A DNA stretch of 23,629 nucleotides from the NCBI GenBank assembly GCA_035691285.1, contig DASSJI010000124.1, positions 1 to 23,629 on the forward strand, read 5' to 3'. Made by a program: the position numbers and the translations under genes. The notes beneath the pieces are model-generated. The model was not told the DNA's origin. It made no database searches and was given only the letters and a program-made list of their open reading frames with translations. Shown piece by piece: positions 1 through 7,503 of the stretch. Each line of letters starts with the position of its first letter. Positions within the stretch are counted from its first letter, which is position 1. This DNA comes from DATFEN01 sp035691285. Lineage in GTDB: Bacteria; Acidobacteriota; Vicinamibacteria; Fen-336.

Positions 1-729
1 GGCGATCGCCGTCGCGAAGCGATCCGCGTCTGCCACGGGGATCCAGAGGTCCTCGGCGCCCCAGACCACGAGCGTGGGCGCTCGCACCTTCCGCAGCATC
101 GCTTCGAACTCGGCGGCCGAGGGCGCCTGTGCCCGGAGCATCGCCCGCAGGGCCGCGACGGCGCCGGGCCGCAGGAGCGGCGCTTCGTATTCGTCGAGGC
201 GCTCGCGGGTCACGAGGGCGTCGTCGTGGAAGACCTGGCGCAGGCCGAGGGCGACGAGCGGGCGCGGACGCGGCAGGCGGGCCAGCAACCCTCCGAACGC
301 GCCGGCGCTGGCGCGGAGGAGCCAGGGCCGCGATTCGGGCGCGAGCCGAAAGCCTCCGGCGTCGATCAACACCAGGCGCTCGACGCGCTCGGGATGGAGG
401 GCGGAGACGAGCGCCGCCGCCGTTCCGCCGAGGCTGTTGCCGACGAGGCTCGCGCTGGGGATGTCGAGACGGTCCATCAGGCCGACCACGGACGCCCGCA
501 GCCGGTCGACCGAGACGGCCGGCGCCGGGTCCGACCCGCCGAAGCCTGGAAGATCCAGGGCCACGACGTCGTGGTCGAGGGCGAGGCCCGGAACCACGTC
601 CTTCCAGGTGAAGAGCGAGGAGGCGAGGCCGTGGAGCAGCACCACGCTCGGCCCCGAGCCGCGCCGCACGTATCGGATGCGGACGCCATCCACGGTCTCG
701 TAACGCGGCGCGACGCCAGCGGCAGCCAT
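1..729 (-). CDS. alpha/beta hydrolase (3' end cut by window edge)
   Basis: The frame reads as a classic alpha/beta-hydrolase fold enzyme, probably an esterase or lipase-like hydrolase. Visible signatures are LLHG (oxyanion-hole His-Gly, about residue 33), DLPGFGGSD after strand 4, and the nucleophile elbow GNSLGG with Ser about residue 99. Near the window edge WGAEDLWIP carries the expected catalytic Asp. The catalytic His lies beyond position 1, so the gene is incomplete here (243 codons visible). I used the ATG at 729. The frame stays open upstream and encodes a hydrophobic stretch (positions about 820-735) that looks like a membrane anchor, so the true start may be a non-ATG codon near 822, just after the patatin stop. 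It follows the patatin-like gene on the same strand, probably in one operon. The substrate cannot be told from sequence. Confidence 0.85.
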   Translation of the reverse strand, partial: MAAAGVAPRYETVDGVRIRYVRRGSGPSVVLLHGLASSLFTWKDVVPGLALDHDVVALDLPGFGGSDPAPAVSVDRLRASVVGLMDRLDIPSASLVGNSLGGTAAALVSALHPERVERLVLIDAGGFRLAPESRPWLLRASAGAFGGLLARLPRPRPLVALGLRQVFHDDALVTRERLDEYEAPLLRPGAVAALRAMLRAQAPSAAEFEAMLRKVRAPTLVVWGAEDLWIPVADADRFATAIA

Positions 730-826
730 CCACGCGCCCGCGACCGGGAGCGGCCGCGGCCAGCCCACGAAGACCGCGAGGGCCAGCAGGACGAGCGCGA
801 CGGCGACGGCCGCCCGTTTCAGCGCT

Positions 827-1591
827 TCAGGCTCCGAGGACCCGCCGCAGCTCCGGCAGCGCTTCCCGCAGCGCCTCCCGGCCCGCCGCGTAGAAGCGCG
901 GAATGCGCCGCGGCTGCATCCACCCCGACTCGCCCATCGGCGGCGCGATCACGAGATCGGCGCCGAGCAGCTCGCTGCGCGTGCGCCCGCGCAGGAGCGT
1001 GAGGCCTGCACGCAGCGCCAGCGCCACGAAGCTGTCGGCAGCCGGCCACCGCGTGCCGCTGTTGCAGTCCACAGCCAGTACGGCGCCGCCGTCGCCCGCC
1101 ATCTCCCGTGCGTAGCGGACCGGAACCACCTGGCTGACGCCGCCGTCGTAGAGGCGGCGCCCGTCGAGCACCATCGGCGGGAACACGCCGGGAAAGCTGC
1201 ACGACGCCCGCACCGCGTCGCGGAGGTTGCCGGAGCGGCACAGGACGGCTTCGCCGGTGTCGACGTCCGTCGCTAGGACCCGCACGGGCACCCGCAGGTC
1301 CTCGAAGGTCGCCACCGGCAGGAACGCGTCGATGAGGTCGCCGAGCTTCGAGCCGGACAGGAGCCCGCCACCCCAGCCGCGCACCCACATCCAGGGGTGT
1401 AGTTGGGACGCCTGCTCGACGAGCACGTCGAGGTTCGCGCCGCCCGCCCACGCTGCGGCCACGAGCGCCCCGCCGCTGACTCCGGCGATGCCGACCACCG
1501 GAACCCCCGCCTCGTCGAGGGCCTTGAGCACGCCCGCGTGGGAGGCCGCGTGCGCGCCGCCGCCGGACAGCGCAAGAAAGAGCGACTTCAT
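827..1591 (-). CDS. patatin-like phospholipase / serine hydrolase
   Basis: This 254-residue protein fits the bacterial patatin-like phospholipase family (RssA-type, single compact domain). The N-terminus carries the glycine-rich oxyanion loop SGGGAHAASHAG (residues 9-20). The nucleophile elbow GVSGG places Ser at residue 39, and the second half of the catalytic dyad is the DGG at residues 149-151 (LYDGGVSQVVPV). It has no signal peptide, so a cytosolic or membrane-associated acyl hydrolase is expected. The family cleaves acyl chains from phospholipids or related esters; the real substrate is unknown. It sits 61 bp downstream of the outer-membrane barrel gene and directly upstream of the alpha/beta hydrolase on the same strand, giving two serine hydrolases in tandem. 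The start ATG gives the family-typical beginning MKSLFLALSGGG. Confidence 0.92.
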   Translation of the reverse strand: MKSLFLALSGGGAHAASHAGVLKALDEAGVPVVGIAGVSGGALVAAAWAGGANLDVLVEQASQLHPWMWVRGWGGGLLSGSKLGDLIDAFLPVATFEDLRVPVRVLATDVDTGEAVLCRSGNLRDAVRASCSFPGVFPPMVLDGRRLYDGGVSQVVPVRYAREMAGDGGAVLAVDCNSGTRWPAADSFVALALRAGLTLLRGRTRSELLGADLVIAPPMGESGWMQPRRIPRFYAAGREALREALPELRRVLGA

Positions 1592-1618
1592 GGCGCCAAC
1601 ACGCCATTCTCGCTCATC

Positions 1619-1649
1619 CCGGCGCGCGGGCGTGACCCGCGCGGGCCGG
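1619..1649. other. strong GC-rich hairpin between barrel protein and patatin genes
   Basis: The arms CCGGCGCGCGGG and CCCGCGCGGGCCGG pair as 8 bp, a 2-nt bulge, then 4 bp, around a 5-nt loop. The hairpin lies just after the stop of the outer-membrane barrel gene on the minus strand. Neither side has a T-run, so it is not a classic intrinsic terminator. It could still be a Rho-assisted terminator, an mRNA 3' stabiliser or an attenuator ahead of the patatin gene. Confidence 0.5.
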
Positions 1650-1652
1650 TTG

Positions 1653-2981
1653 CTAGAACGTGTAGTCCAGGCTGAAGACGGGCGTGACCTTGTCCTGAAG
1701 ACCGTCGTTCTGGGTCAACGACACCAGGGCGTTGGCCGTGAACAACAGCCGGCCGGCCGGGTTGTACTTGAATCCGACCGATCCCAGCAGGATCGTCATG
1801 TTCCCCGTCCTCGAGACCAGCTGGGTCGTGTCGAAGGTCCGGACGGTCGGATTCGTCAGGGTCCGATACTGGAGCTGGAGCGCCTCCTGCTCGAGGAGCT
1901 CGGCATCGATCAGGGTCCGGCCGACGACGTCGGCGAACACCGTCAGCTTCGGCGTCGGCGCCGCGTCGAATCCCGCGGTGTAGTTCAGCTCGTCGGGCAG
2001 CTCGCCGAACAGGTCCGATTCGCCCGTGTACGTGTAGCCTGCGTTCAGGTGCGGGTTGAACTTGTTGCGGGGGTTCCCGCTGAGGATGGCGAAGAACTTG
2101 GCCTGCAGCGCGCCGGAGCCCAACAGCTCCTCCTCGTCGCCCGTGGGCAGCCGGACGTCCGCCGCCAGGCCGAGGCCGAGGTTGTCCTTCTGCACCGCCA
2201 CGAACTTGCCGCGCACGACGATGTCGCCGAGGCCCGCGGCGCTGCCCGTCTCGATGAACGTGTGGGTCATGCCGCTGAGCGTCGTCGTGGCCTGCTGGGA
2301 AAAGCGATGGATCGGAAACCCGATCGTGGAGACGTCCCGGATCGTGGTATCGATGCTGGCGTCGATGTCGACGCTCAGGAACGGGACGGCCACGCCGATG
2401 TCGAAGCGGTCGGTGAGACCGTAGCTCGCGAACGCCACGCGGTTGTTCGTCTCGAGGCGCAGCCGCAGGTTCGCGTCGATGACGTCGCCCTCGAAGGGCT
2501 CCTGGAGGTTGGAACCGTCGTTGTTGATGTCGACGTGGTAGAGGGTCAGGTGAACGTCGCCCTCGCGGAGATCGAAGCCCTCGAACTTGTCGAAGATGTT
2601 CTGCTGGTAAGTGAAGCCCAGCGTGAGCTTGCCCTTGCCGGCGGTGACCGCGCGCTCGGCGAAGAGCGGGCCGAATGACGCGGCGTTCCGCGTCAGGACT
2701 CCGACGGCCGGGTCCAGGGTGAAGGTGAAGCCGCCCGAGGACGATCCCACCGGGAAGCTCGCCAACTGCGCGGCGATGTTGCGGTTGAGCAGCTCGAGGG
2801 TGGTCTGCGCCTCGCCCTGGGACGAGAAGTGCGCGGAGTGGAAGGGGTTGTCGAGGATGATCGGGTTGCTCGCCGAGAAGAACTGCAGCAAGAGCTGGGA
2901 GAGCGGGACGTCCTGCGCCGACGCCCTCGCCGCGAGGCACACCGCGAGCGTCGCGACCAGGCATTTCCCTTGACGCATCAT
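1653..2981 (-). CDS. outer-membrane beta-barrel protein, phenol-degradation MetA-like
   Basis: This 442-residue protein starts with a Sec signal peptide (Met-Met-Arg-Gln-Gly-Lys, then LVATLAVCLAARASAQ; likely cleavage after ASA). It ends in an aromatic residue (SLDYTF), the usual C-terminal signature for BAM-dependent outer-membrane barrels. The body alternates polar and aromatic short strands. The segment GLTDRFDIGVAVPFL ... GLGDIVVRGKF ... ADVRLPTGD resembles the transporter-like family named for MetA of phenol degradation (Pfam Phenol_MetA_deg). That family is a broad group of barrels, so the name does not imply phenol metabolism. Two adjacent ATG codons (2981 and 2978) follow an AGGAGGT ribosome site. 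It is the first gene of a probable operon with patatin and alpha/beta hydrolase genes, and is transcribed away from the glycan cluster. Its substrate is unknown. Confidence 0.82.
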   Translation of the reverse strand: MMRQGKCLVATLAVCLAARASAQDVPLSQLLLQFFSASNPIILDNPFHSAHFSSQGEAQTTLELLNRNIAAQLASFPVGSSSGGFTFTLDPAVGVLTRNAASFGPLFAERAVTAGKGKLTLGFTYQQNIFDKFEGFDLREGDVHLTLYHVDINNDGSNLQEPFEGDVIDANLRLRLETNNRVAFASYGLTDRFDIGVAVPFLSVDIDASIDTTIRDVSTIGFPIHRFSQQATTTLSGMTHTFIETGSAAGLGDIVVRGKFVAVQKDNLGLGLAADVRLPTGDEEELLGSGALQAKFFAILSGNPRNKFNPHLNAGYTYTGESDLFGELPDELNYTAGFDAAPTPKLTVFADVVGRTLIDAELLEQEALQLQYRTLTNPTVRTFDTTQLVSRTGNMTILLGSVGFKYNPAGRLLFTANALVSLTQNDGLQDKVTPVFSLDYTF

Positions 2982-2985
2982 CGAA

Positions 2986-2992
2986 ACCTCCT
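2986..2992 (-). promoter_or_regulatory. ribosome binding site of the outer-membrane barrel gene
   Basis: AGGAGGT, a full anti-16S match. It lies 4 nt upstream of the first ATG (2981) and 7 nt upstream of the second (2978); the spacing slightly favours the second. It is the strongest Shine-Dalgarno in the window. Confidence 0.8.
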
Positions 2993-3039
2993 GAAGCGGA
3001 ACGGCGGCTCCGGCGGAGAGTGGCGCGCCGTTAGGCAAA

Positions 3040-3055
3040 TGTCAAACGCTTGACA
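3040..3055. promoter_or_regulatory. palindrome TGTCAA-N4-TTGACA between divergent genes
   Basis: TGTCAAACGCTTGACA contains perfect 6-bp inverted half-sites separated by 4 bp. Each half is a consensus -35 hexamer (TTGACA), pointing outward on opposite strands between the barrel gene (minus) and the first GT4 gene (plus). It may be two back-to-back -35 boxes, an operator for a dimeric regulator, or both. The plus-strand half has a plausible -10; the minus-strand half does not have a good one. Confidence 0.55.
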
Positions 3056-3078
3056 GCCCCGCTGACCGGGCTTAGCCT
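3050..3078 (+). promoter_or_regulatory. sigma-70-type promoter for the first GT4 gene
   Basis: A consensus TTGACA at 3050-3055 is followed after 17 bp by TAGCCT (3073-3078). The -10 keeps only T1, A2 and T6 of TATAAT, but the same style (TTGACA, about 17-18 bp, TAGGCT) occurs before the Wzy-like gene at 9526, which supports both. Transcription would start near 3085, about 50 nt before the GT4 start. Confidence 0.5.
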
Positions 3079-3126
3079 CGCCGCTGACCAGGGGCCCGCT
3101 TCCCTCCACAGCGTCTCCCCGTCTGC

Positions 3127-3131
3127 AGGGA
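3127..3131 (+). promoter_or_regulatory. ribosome binding site supporting the TTG start of the first GT4 gene
   Basis: AGGGA lies 7 nt upstream of the TTG at 3139. An ATG at 3131 opens only a three-codon frame ending in a TGA that overlaps the GT4 start region, so it is not the GT4 start. Confidence 0.45.
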
Positions 3132-3138
3132 TGCTCAG

Positions 3139-4254
3139 TTGATCGTCGGCCTCGAAGCAACCGTCCTGCGGGAGCCCCTGAGCGGCGTCGGGCACTACAT
3201 CGCCCGGCTCATCGACAGCATCGCCAACGGCGCGGGGGAAGGTGCCGTCGATCGGCTGATGGTCCTCTCGAACCGGACCCTCGCGATCGAGCCGGGCGGC
3301 CGCGTCGAAGCCCACGACCGGCCTTCGATCCGCGCGCGGCCCTTCTGGATGCAGTTCGTCCTGCCGCGGATCCTCCAGCGCGCGCGGCCCGACCTCGTTC
3401 ACTTCACCAACTACCTGGCTCCGATCGGGCTCGAACTGCCCTTCGTGACCTCGTTCCACGACATGAGCCTCGCGCTGCTGCCGCAGTGCCACACCTTGAA
3501 GAAGCGGCTCCTGACCGCCCGACTCATCCCCTTCGCCGCGCGGAACGCGCGCCTGATCCTCACGCCCTCGGAGTCCACGCGCCGCGACGTGGTGCGCCTG
3601 CTGCACGTGGATCCGGCGCGTGTCCGCGTGATCCCCTACGCGGCCGCCCGTTCGTTCCGGCCCGTGGCGGCGGGGCGCGAGCGGCTGGAGCAGGCGTACG
3701 GCATACGGAGCCCTTACCTCCTGTTCGTGGGCACCGTCGAGCCCCGAAAGAACCTGGCCCGTGCGCTGCGCGCCTTCGCCAGGATCGCGGGCAGCCATCC
3801 CGGCCTGCGTTTCGTGATGGTCGGGCCGCTTGGCTGGAAGTTTGACGAGATCCTCCGCGAGGTCGAACGCCCCGCGCTCGAAGGCCGCGTCCAGCGCGTG
3901 GGCTACGTCCCCGAAGCCGACCTCCCCGCCCTCTATTCCCACGCGCTGGCCTTTCTCTACCCGAGCCTCTACGAAGGCTTCGGCCTTCCGCTCGTCGAGG
4001 CCATGGCCTGCGGCGCGCCCGTCATCACGTCGAACGGCTCGTCGATGGCGGAGATCGGAGACGGCGCGGCCCTGCTCGTGGACCCCCAGGACGAGCAGGC
4101 GATCGCGGACGCGCTGGACCGGCTCGTGACGGACGCTGCGCTGCGCGCCGAGCTACGCGAGCGCGGCTTGCTCCGAGCCGCTCAGTACTCCTGGGAGCGG
4201 ACGGGGCGCGAAACGGTGGCCGCGTACCAAGCCGCCTGCAACGGCGGCTGCTAG
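3139..4254 (+). CDS. GT4-family glycosyltransferase, copy 1
   Basis: This 371-residue GT-B retaining glycosyltransferase (GT4 / Glycos_transf_1) transfers a sugar from a nucleotide-sugar donor, most likely to a lipid-linked glycan on the cytoplasmic face. The N-terminal half has the acceptor-side glycine loop (SGVGHY) and HDMSLALLPQ. The C-terminal half has the donor-domain signature VGTVEPRKNL and the conserved E-x7-E motif in SLYEGFGLPLVE (Glu279 and Glu287), followed by AMACGAPVITS. The start is a TTG with an AGGGA site 7 nt upstream; the paralogue at 11236 begins at the same point (IVGxxATxL). It converges with the flippase gene, the two TAG stops sharing a CTAG. The two GT4 copies share most motifs word for word (HDMSLALLPQ, EPRKNL, EAMACGAPVITS), so they are clear paralogues. 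Sugar and linkage are not predictable. Confidence 0.93.
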   Translation: MIVGLEATVLREPLSGVGHYIARLIDSIANGAGEGAVDRLMVLSNRTLAIEPGGRVEAHDRPSIRARPFWMQFVLPRILQRARPDLVHFTNYLAPIGLELPFVTSFHDMSLALLPQCHTLKKRLLTARLIPFAARNARLILTPSESTRRDVVRLLHVDPARVRVIPYAAARSFRPVAAGRERLEQAYGIRSPYLLFVGTVEPRKNLARALRAFARIAGSHPGLRFVMVGPLGWKFDEILREVERPALEGRVQRVGYVPEADLPALYSHALAFLYPSLYEGFGLPLVEAMACGAPVITSNGSSMAEIGDGAALLVDPQDEQAIADALDRLVTDAALRAELRERGLLRAAQYSWERTGRETVAAYQAACNGGC

Positions 4255-5543
4255 CGCCCTCGCGACCTGGGTGGCTCCGTTGCTCCCCAGGCCAGCGCCC
4301 GAGTCGCGAGGGCGAAGAGCACGCCCTCCGTGACGACCGTGGTGGCCGCCGCCCCCAGGGCTCCGAAGCGGTGAATCGCCGGCAGATTGAGCCCCACGTT
4401 CACCAGGACGCACACGCCTGCGATCAGCGCGTTCCAGCGCTGGCGTCCCGTGGCGACCAGCAGGTGCGTCAGGAGGTAGTTGGGGAAGATGAACAGCAGG
4501 GCGAGGGACAGCACACGGAGGGCCGGCGCGGCCTCCACGTAGGACTCGCCGTAGAGCAGCCACAGCGCCCAGGGCGCCGCCACGAGCAGCATCAGCGCGA
4601 GCAGGCCCGACAGCAGGAACATCCAACGGAGCCCCACCTCCAGGAGCCTCTTCAGGTCGTCCGGCTTGCGGGAGACCTCCGAGAGCGCCGGGAAGAGGGC
4701 CGCCATGAAGAAGGCGGGAATGAACAGCAACCCCTCGAGCAGCCGGTACGCCGCCGCGTAGGCGCCGACCTCGGCGTCGTCGCGCAAGCGTTCCAGCAGG
4801 ACGAGGTCGATCCGGAAATACACCATCGAGAGCAGTATCGCGATGCCCGCCGGATACGCCCGCTGCAAGGCGCGACGGGCCGCTCCTCCCGAGACGCCGG
4901 CGGCCGCGACGCCTCGGGCTCGCGCCAGCACGAGGGCAGCCACGTTCGTGGCGATGGCCGTCGCGAGCAAGGCAGCGTAGAGCCCGTGCGGCCCGCCACC
5001 GGCGAGAAGCACCGCGACTCCGGCGCCGGCGCCGACCAGCGCATTGAAGAGGTTGAGCGCGGCCTCCGGGCCCAGAGTCTGCAAACCGCGGAAGAGGTGG
5101 TTCCAGAGCTCGCACCAGGATTGGCCGAGCAGAGCCAAGCCCGCGAGGACGAGGAGCCAGCGAACCGGCGCGGGGCGCGGATAGAGAAGGACGACCGCGG
5201 CGAGCGCCACCAGCACGAGACCGCTCATGGCCAGCTTGCCGGACACCGCCTCGCCCAGGCTCGCGTCCGCGCCCTGCTCGGCGAGCGCCACCTGTCGCGC
5301 GAGGTGGAGGTGCAGGCCCAGGTCGGACAGGATGGCGAGCATGCTGGCGATGGCGAAGGCCAGGGAGTAGAGGCCGAAGTCGCCGGGGCCGAGGAGGCGG
5401 GCGGCTCCGATCACCAGCACAAAGCGGGAGGCCTTGACCAGGACGTCCGAGGCCGCCTTGATCGCGATGTTCGACGCGATGCCGCGCTCGAACCGAAACA
5501 GCGCGGCGAGTCGCTCCAGCGATCCCCTCACGCTGCCTGGCAT
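4251..5543 (-). CDS. Wzx-like polysaccharide flippase (MOP superfamily)
   Basis: This 430-residue, strongly hydrophobic protein has about twelve membrane segments, the size and pattern of oligosaccharide flippases (polysaccharide biosynthesis protein, RfbX/Wzx type). The N-terminal part reads SNIAIKAASDVLVKASRF then ARLLGPGDFGLYSLAFAIASM, which is the family hallmark (loss of anchoring helix, then ARxLGPxxFGxYS). It would move the lipid-linked repeat unit or glycolipid across the inner membrane. The ATG at 5543 lies immediately before the conserved N-terminal helix; the frame is open far upstream but overlaps the neighbouring gene, so the short start is preferred. No Shine-Dalgarno is visible, and a TATACT -10-like box ends 14 nt before the ATG. 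It ends in a stop-codon overlap with the GT4 gene and lies 50 bp downstream of the SGNH copy A gene on the same strand. Confidence 0.88.
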   Translation of the reverse strand: MPGSVRGSLERLAALFRFERGIASNIAIKAASDVLVKASRFVLVIGAARLLGPGDFGLYSLAFAIASMLAILSDLGLHLHLARQVALAEQGADASLGEAVSGKLAMSGLVLVALAAVVLLYPRPAPVRWLLVLAGLALLGQSWCELWNHLFRGLQTLGPEAALNLFNALVGAGAGVAVLLAGGGPHGLYAALLATAIATNVAALVLARARGVAAAGVSGGAARRALQRAYPAGIAILLSMVYFRIDLVLLERLRDDAEVGAYAAAYRLLEGLLFIPAFFMAALFPALSEVSRKPDDLKRLLEVGLRWMFLLSGLLALMLLVAAPWALWLLYGESYVEAAPALRVLSLALLFIFPNYLLTHLLVATGRQRWNALIAGVCVLVNVGLNLPAIHRFGALGAAATTVVTEGVLFALATRALAWGATEPPRSRGR

Positions 5544-5557
5544 GGGCGAGCGCCGGT

Positions 5558-5563
5558 AGTATA
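5558..5563 (-). promoter_or_regulatory. -10-like box TATACT close to the flippase start
   Basis: TATACT matches TATAAT at 5 of 6 positions and ends 14 nt before the flippase ATG, which would leave a leader of under 10 nt. No good -35 is present at 16-18 bp. The same geometry is seen before 16670 and 23480. Confidence 0.35.
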
Positions 5564-5593
5564 CGGGACGCCTCGGGTGCGGCCGGACCTCGC

Positions 5594-7399
5594 TCAGCTC
5601 GCAGCACCCTCGAGCCGCAGGGCCCGGACGAAGACGCCCAGGAGCCGATCGTCGCGCGATCCCGGCTTGAGCACGCGCGGGACGAACGGATGCTCCGCGA
5701 CGAGCCGCACCGCGAGCACCGTCTCGCCCGTGTCGGGCAGGTCGATCACGTAGGTCGCGGAGGTCTTCCGCACGCGCAGCAGCTTCACGGGGACGCCGTT
5801 CACCTCCACGCGAAGCGACGAGTGGCCGTCGGGGTGGCCGCCGGCCAGATCCAGGGCGAGTCGTGTCTCCGACCAGTGGCGCTCCACTCGAATCGTCGCC
5901 GCTTCCTGTGTCCACCGACCGCGCTGGCCGTCGCCCCACTGCTCGGGCGGCCACCAGCCTCCTCCCAGCTCGGACGCGCCGGAGGGCAGGTCCGCCAGCA
6001 GGATCTCGGTTCCCACGGGTCTGGGCAGGAGTGCGACGCGGCGAAGAAAGACGCCCAGCGTCCTGGGATCGCCCTGACCTGGCACGAAGGGACGGTCAGC
6101 CGTGAGCCGAACCTGAAGATACCGGCCCGGGATGCTCCGTACGTCGAAGGTCCGGCGCACCGGCCCATTCGGTTCCTCGATGATGCCCACGGGGATGCCG
6201 CCCACGTCGACGCGCAGCCGCGTGTCGTTCCGTGGATGCCGGAAGGTCGCTTCGACGGCCAGTCCGCCTTCCTCGGCGCGCCGCTCGAGAGTGACCGTCG
6301 CCACGGCGGCGGTCCAGCGTCCGGCTTGATCGCCCTGCCAGACCTCACGATCCCAGAACCCGCTGCCCAGCTCGGCACGATCCACATCCAGGCGACCGGG
6401 CTCGACGGCGCGGTCGAGGATCCGGCGGGTCGGGACCAGGCCCAGCGTGCGAAGCGTGTCGAGGGCCGCCGCGGCCAGCGAGAGCCCGCGCCAGCGTCGA
6501 TCGCGCGTGTCCAGGCCGGGGAGCGACTCGCGACCCGTCGGGGCCACCAGGAGCACGGCGTCGGCTGCCGCGACCTCCCTCAGGGCCGCGGCATACGGCG
6601 CCACCGACGCGTCCCCTTCGTCGGGCACGACCAGCAACGGAACGACGTGGGCCCGCCTGGCGCGGGCCACGAACTCCCGCGCATGCCGTCGATACTCGTC
6701 GCGCGAGACCCGTGGAACGGCGCCCGTGGCCGGGGGAGCTCGCAGCAGTCCCGTGGCTTCCCCGACGGCCTCCAGGACGCGCGAGGGTGACAGCCAGCCC
6801 AGCCTCCAGGCCCTCTCCGCATAGCCGGCATCGCTCAGCCGCACGAGCTGGGCATCGCCTGCACCGAACGCGAAGAAGGCGAAGTCGGGGCGGCAACCAA
6901 GGACCTGCTCGAAGCGGCGGATTCCCTGGAAGCTCGAGTATCCCCAGACGCCGGCGTCGACGACCCTGTGACGCGGGCCTTCGCCGGCGTTGAGATCGAG
7001 CAACGCCTGCAGCTGCCTGGCCCATGGGACCGCAAGGGTCGGCACGCCCCGGCTCGAGTCTCCCAGGACGAAGAGCCTCTTCTCCTCGGCGTCCCGGCGT
7101 GGTGCCCCGCAGGGTTCCGGCTCGTCGCCTTTAGCGAGACGCGCATCGAGCTTCCACAGCAGTCCGGGGTCGAAGCGCGTGAACCCCTTGCTCGACAGGT
7201 AGACCGCGCGGACGTCGTCGCCAGCGGGCGGCGGCAGGAGCTCCAGGGGCGATACCTCGTATCCCGAGAAACGCAGCAGGATCTCGCTCGCGAGAACGCA
7301 GGCGGCGATCGCACCACCCAGGCGCCGAGCGAAGTTCGTGAGTCTCACGAGGCTGCGGTCCCCGGCAATTATGGGATCTCCGCGCCGGAGTTGACCCAT
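5594..7399 (-). CDS. large SGNH-like protein, copy A, with degenerate active site and two C-terminal RWT domains
   Basis: The 601-residue protein has an N-terminal membrane anchor (about residues 28-43), an SGNH-like domain (about 105-325) and two tandem beta-sandwich domains (about 343-459 and 477-598). It aligns end to end with the protein at 12376-14187. Block I is kept (GDS, Ser115), but block III reads GAGD where the paralogue has GAND (Asn lost, Gly181). The block V Asp and His align with Leu296 and Arg299. About 20-25 residues between these blocks are also missing. It is probably catalytically dead or changed, perhaps a binding or scaffolding protein in glycan modification. Each C-terminal domain has an RWT motif, an LRVxVNG-like strand and an R-x-LGVF strand. 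The ATG at 7399 is used; the GTG at 7348 better matches the paralogue's start. It is divergent from the PMT/ArnT-like gene. Confidence 0.82.
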   Translation of the reverse strand: MGQLRRGDPIIAGDRSLVRLTNFARRLGGAIAACVLASEILLRFSGYEVSPLELLPPPAGDDVRAVYLSSKGFTRFDPGLLWKLDARLAKGDEPEPCGAPRRDAEEKRLFVLGDSSRGVPTLAVPWARQLQALLDLNAGEGPRHRVVDAGVWGYSSFQGIRRFEQVLGCRPDFAFFAFGAGDAQLVRLSDAGYAERAWRLGWLSPSRVLEAVGEATGLLRAPPATGAVPRVSRDEYRRHAREFVARARRAHVVPLLVVPDEGDASVAPYAAALREVAAADAVLLVAPTGRESLPGLDTRDRRWRGLSLAAAALDTLRTLGLVPTRRILDRAVEPGRLDVDRAELGSGFWDREVWQGDQAGRWTAAVATVTLERRAEEGGLAVEATFRHPRNDTRLRVDVGGIPVGIIEEPNGPVRRTFDVRSIPGRYLQVRLTADRPFVPGQGDPRTLGVFLRRVALLPRPVGTEILLADLPSGASELGGGWWPPEQWGDGQRGRWTQEAATIRVERHWSETRLALDLAGGHPDGHSSLRVEVNGVPVKLLRVRKTSATYVIDLPDTGETVLAVRLVAEHPFVPRVLKPGSRDDRLLGVFVRALRLEGAAS

Positions 7400-7503
7400 T
7401 CCAGCGCCTGTTGTAACTGAGCCGGGTCCTGCGGAACCCGATCCCGAAGACGAGCTTCGCCGAAGCGCCGCTGGCTGCCACCGGGCGGCCAGCAACCCTT
7501 CGG
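7400..7503. other. divergent intergenic region with a strong hairpin before the GT gene
   Basis: The region separates the SGNH copy A gene from the divergent GT gene. At 7470-7493 a 10-bp stem (one T-G wobble) closes on the tetraloop ACCG, only 10 nt before the GTG start at 7504, so it would sit where a ribosome site is expected. No Shine-Dalgarno is visible for the plus gene. On the minus strand a CATAAT box at 7373-7368 would serve the alternative GTG start at 7348. Confidence 0.4.

Noticed and set aside
820..822. CTG at 822 as definite start of the alpha/beta hydrolase, adding a membrane anchor
   Set aside because: CTG starts are rare and I cannot verify it. The hydrophobic stretch is noted, but the ATG at 729 is used as the conservative start.
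1619..1649. Calling the GC-rich hairpin an intrinsic terminator
   Set aside because: No run of T follows the stem on either strand, so only a hairpin is reported.
1227..2678. Long plus-strand open frame (about 480 codons) opposite the outer-membrane barrel gene
   Set aside because: It is antisense to a gene with a clear signal peptide, ribosome site and barrel features. Its translation is rich in R, V, E and Q without recognisable domains, as expected from a GC-rich shadow frame.
4371..5753. Plus-strand open frame of about 460 codons opposite the flippase
   Set aside because: Composition typical of an antisense shadow (Q, E, R, H rich); the minus strand encodes a convincing twelve-helix flippase.
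5594..7399. Copy A SGNH gene as a pseudogene
   Set aside because: The frame is complete from membrane anchor to final domain with no frameshift or stop. Only catalytic residues are lost, which fits a pseudoenzyme rather than a decaying gene.
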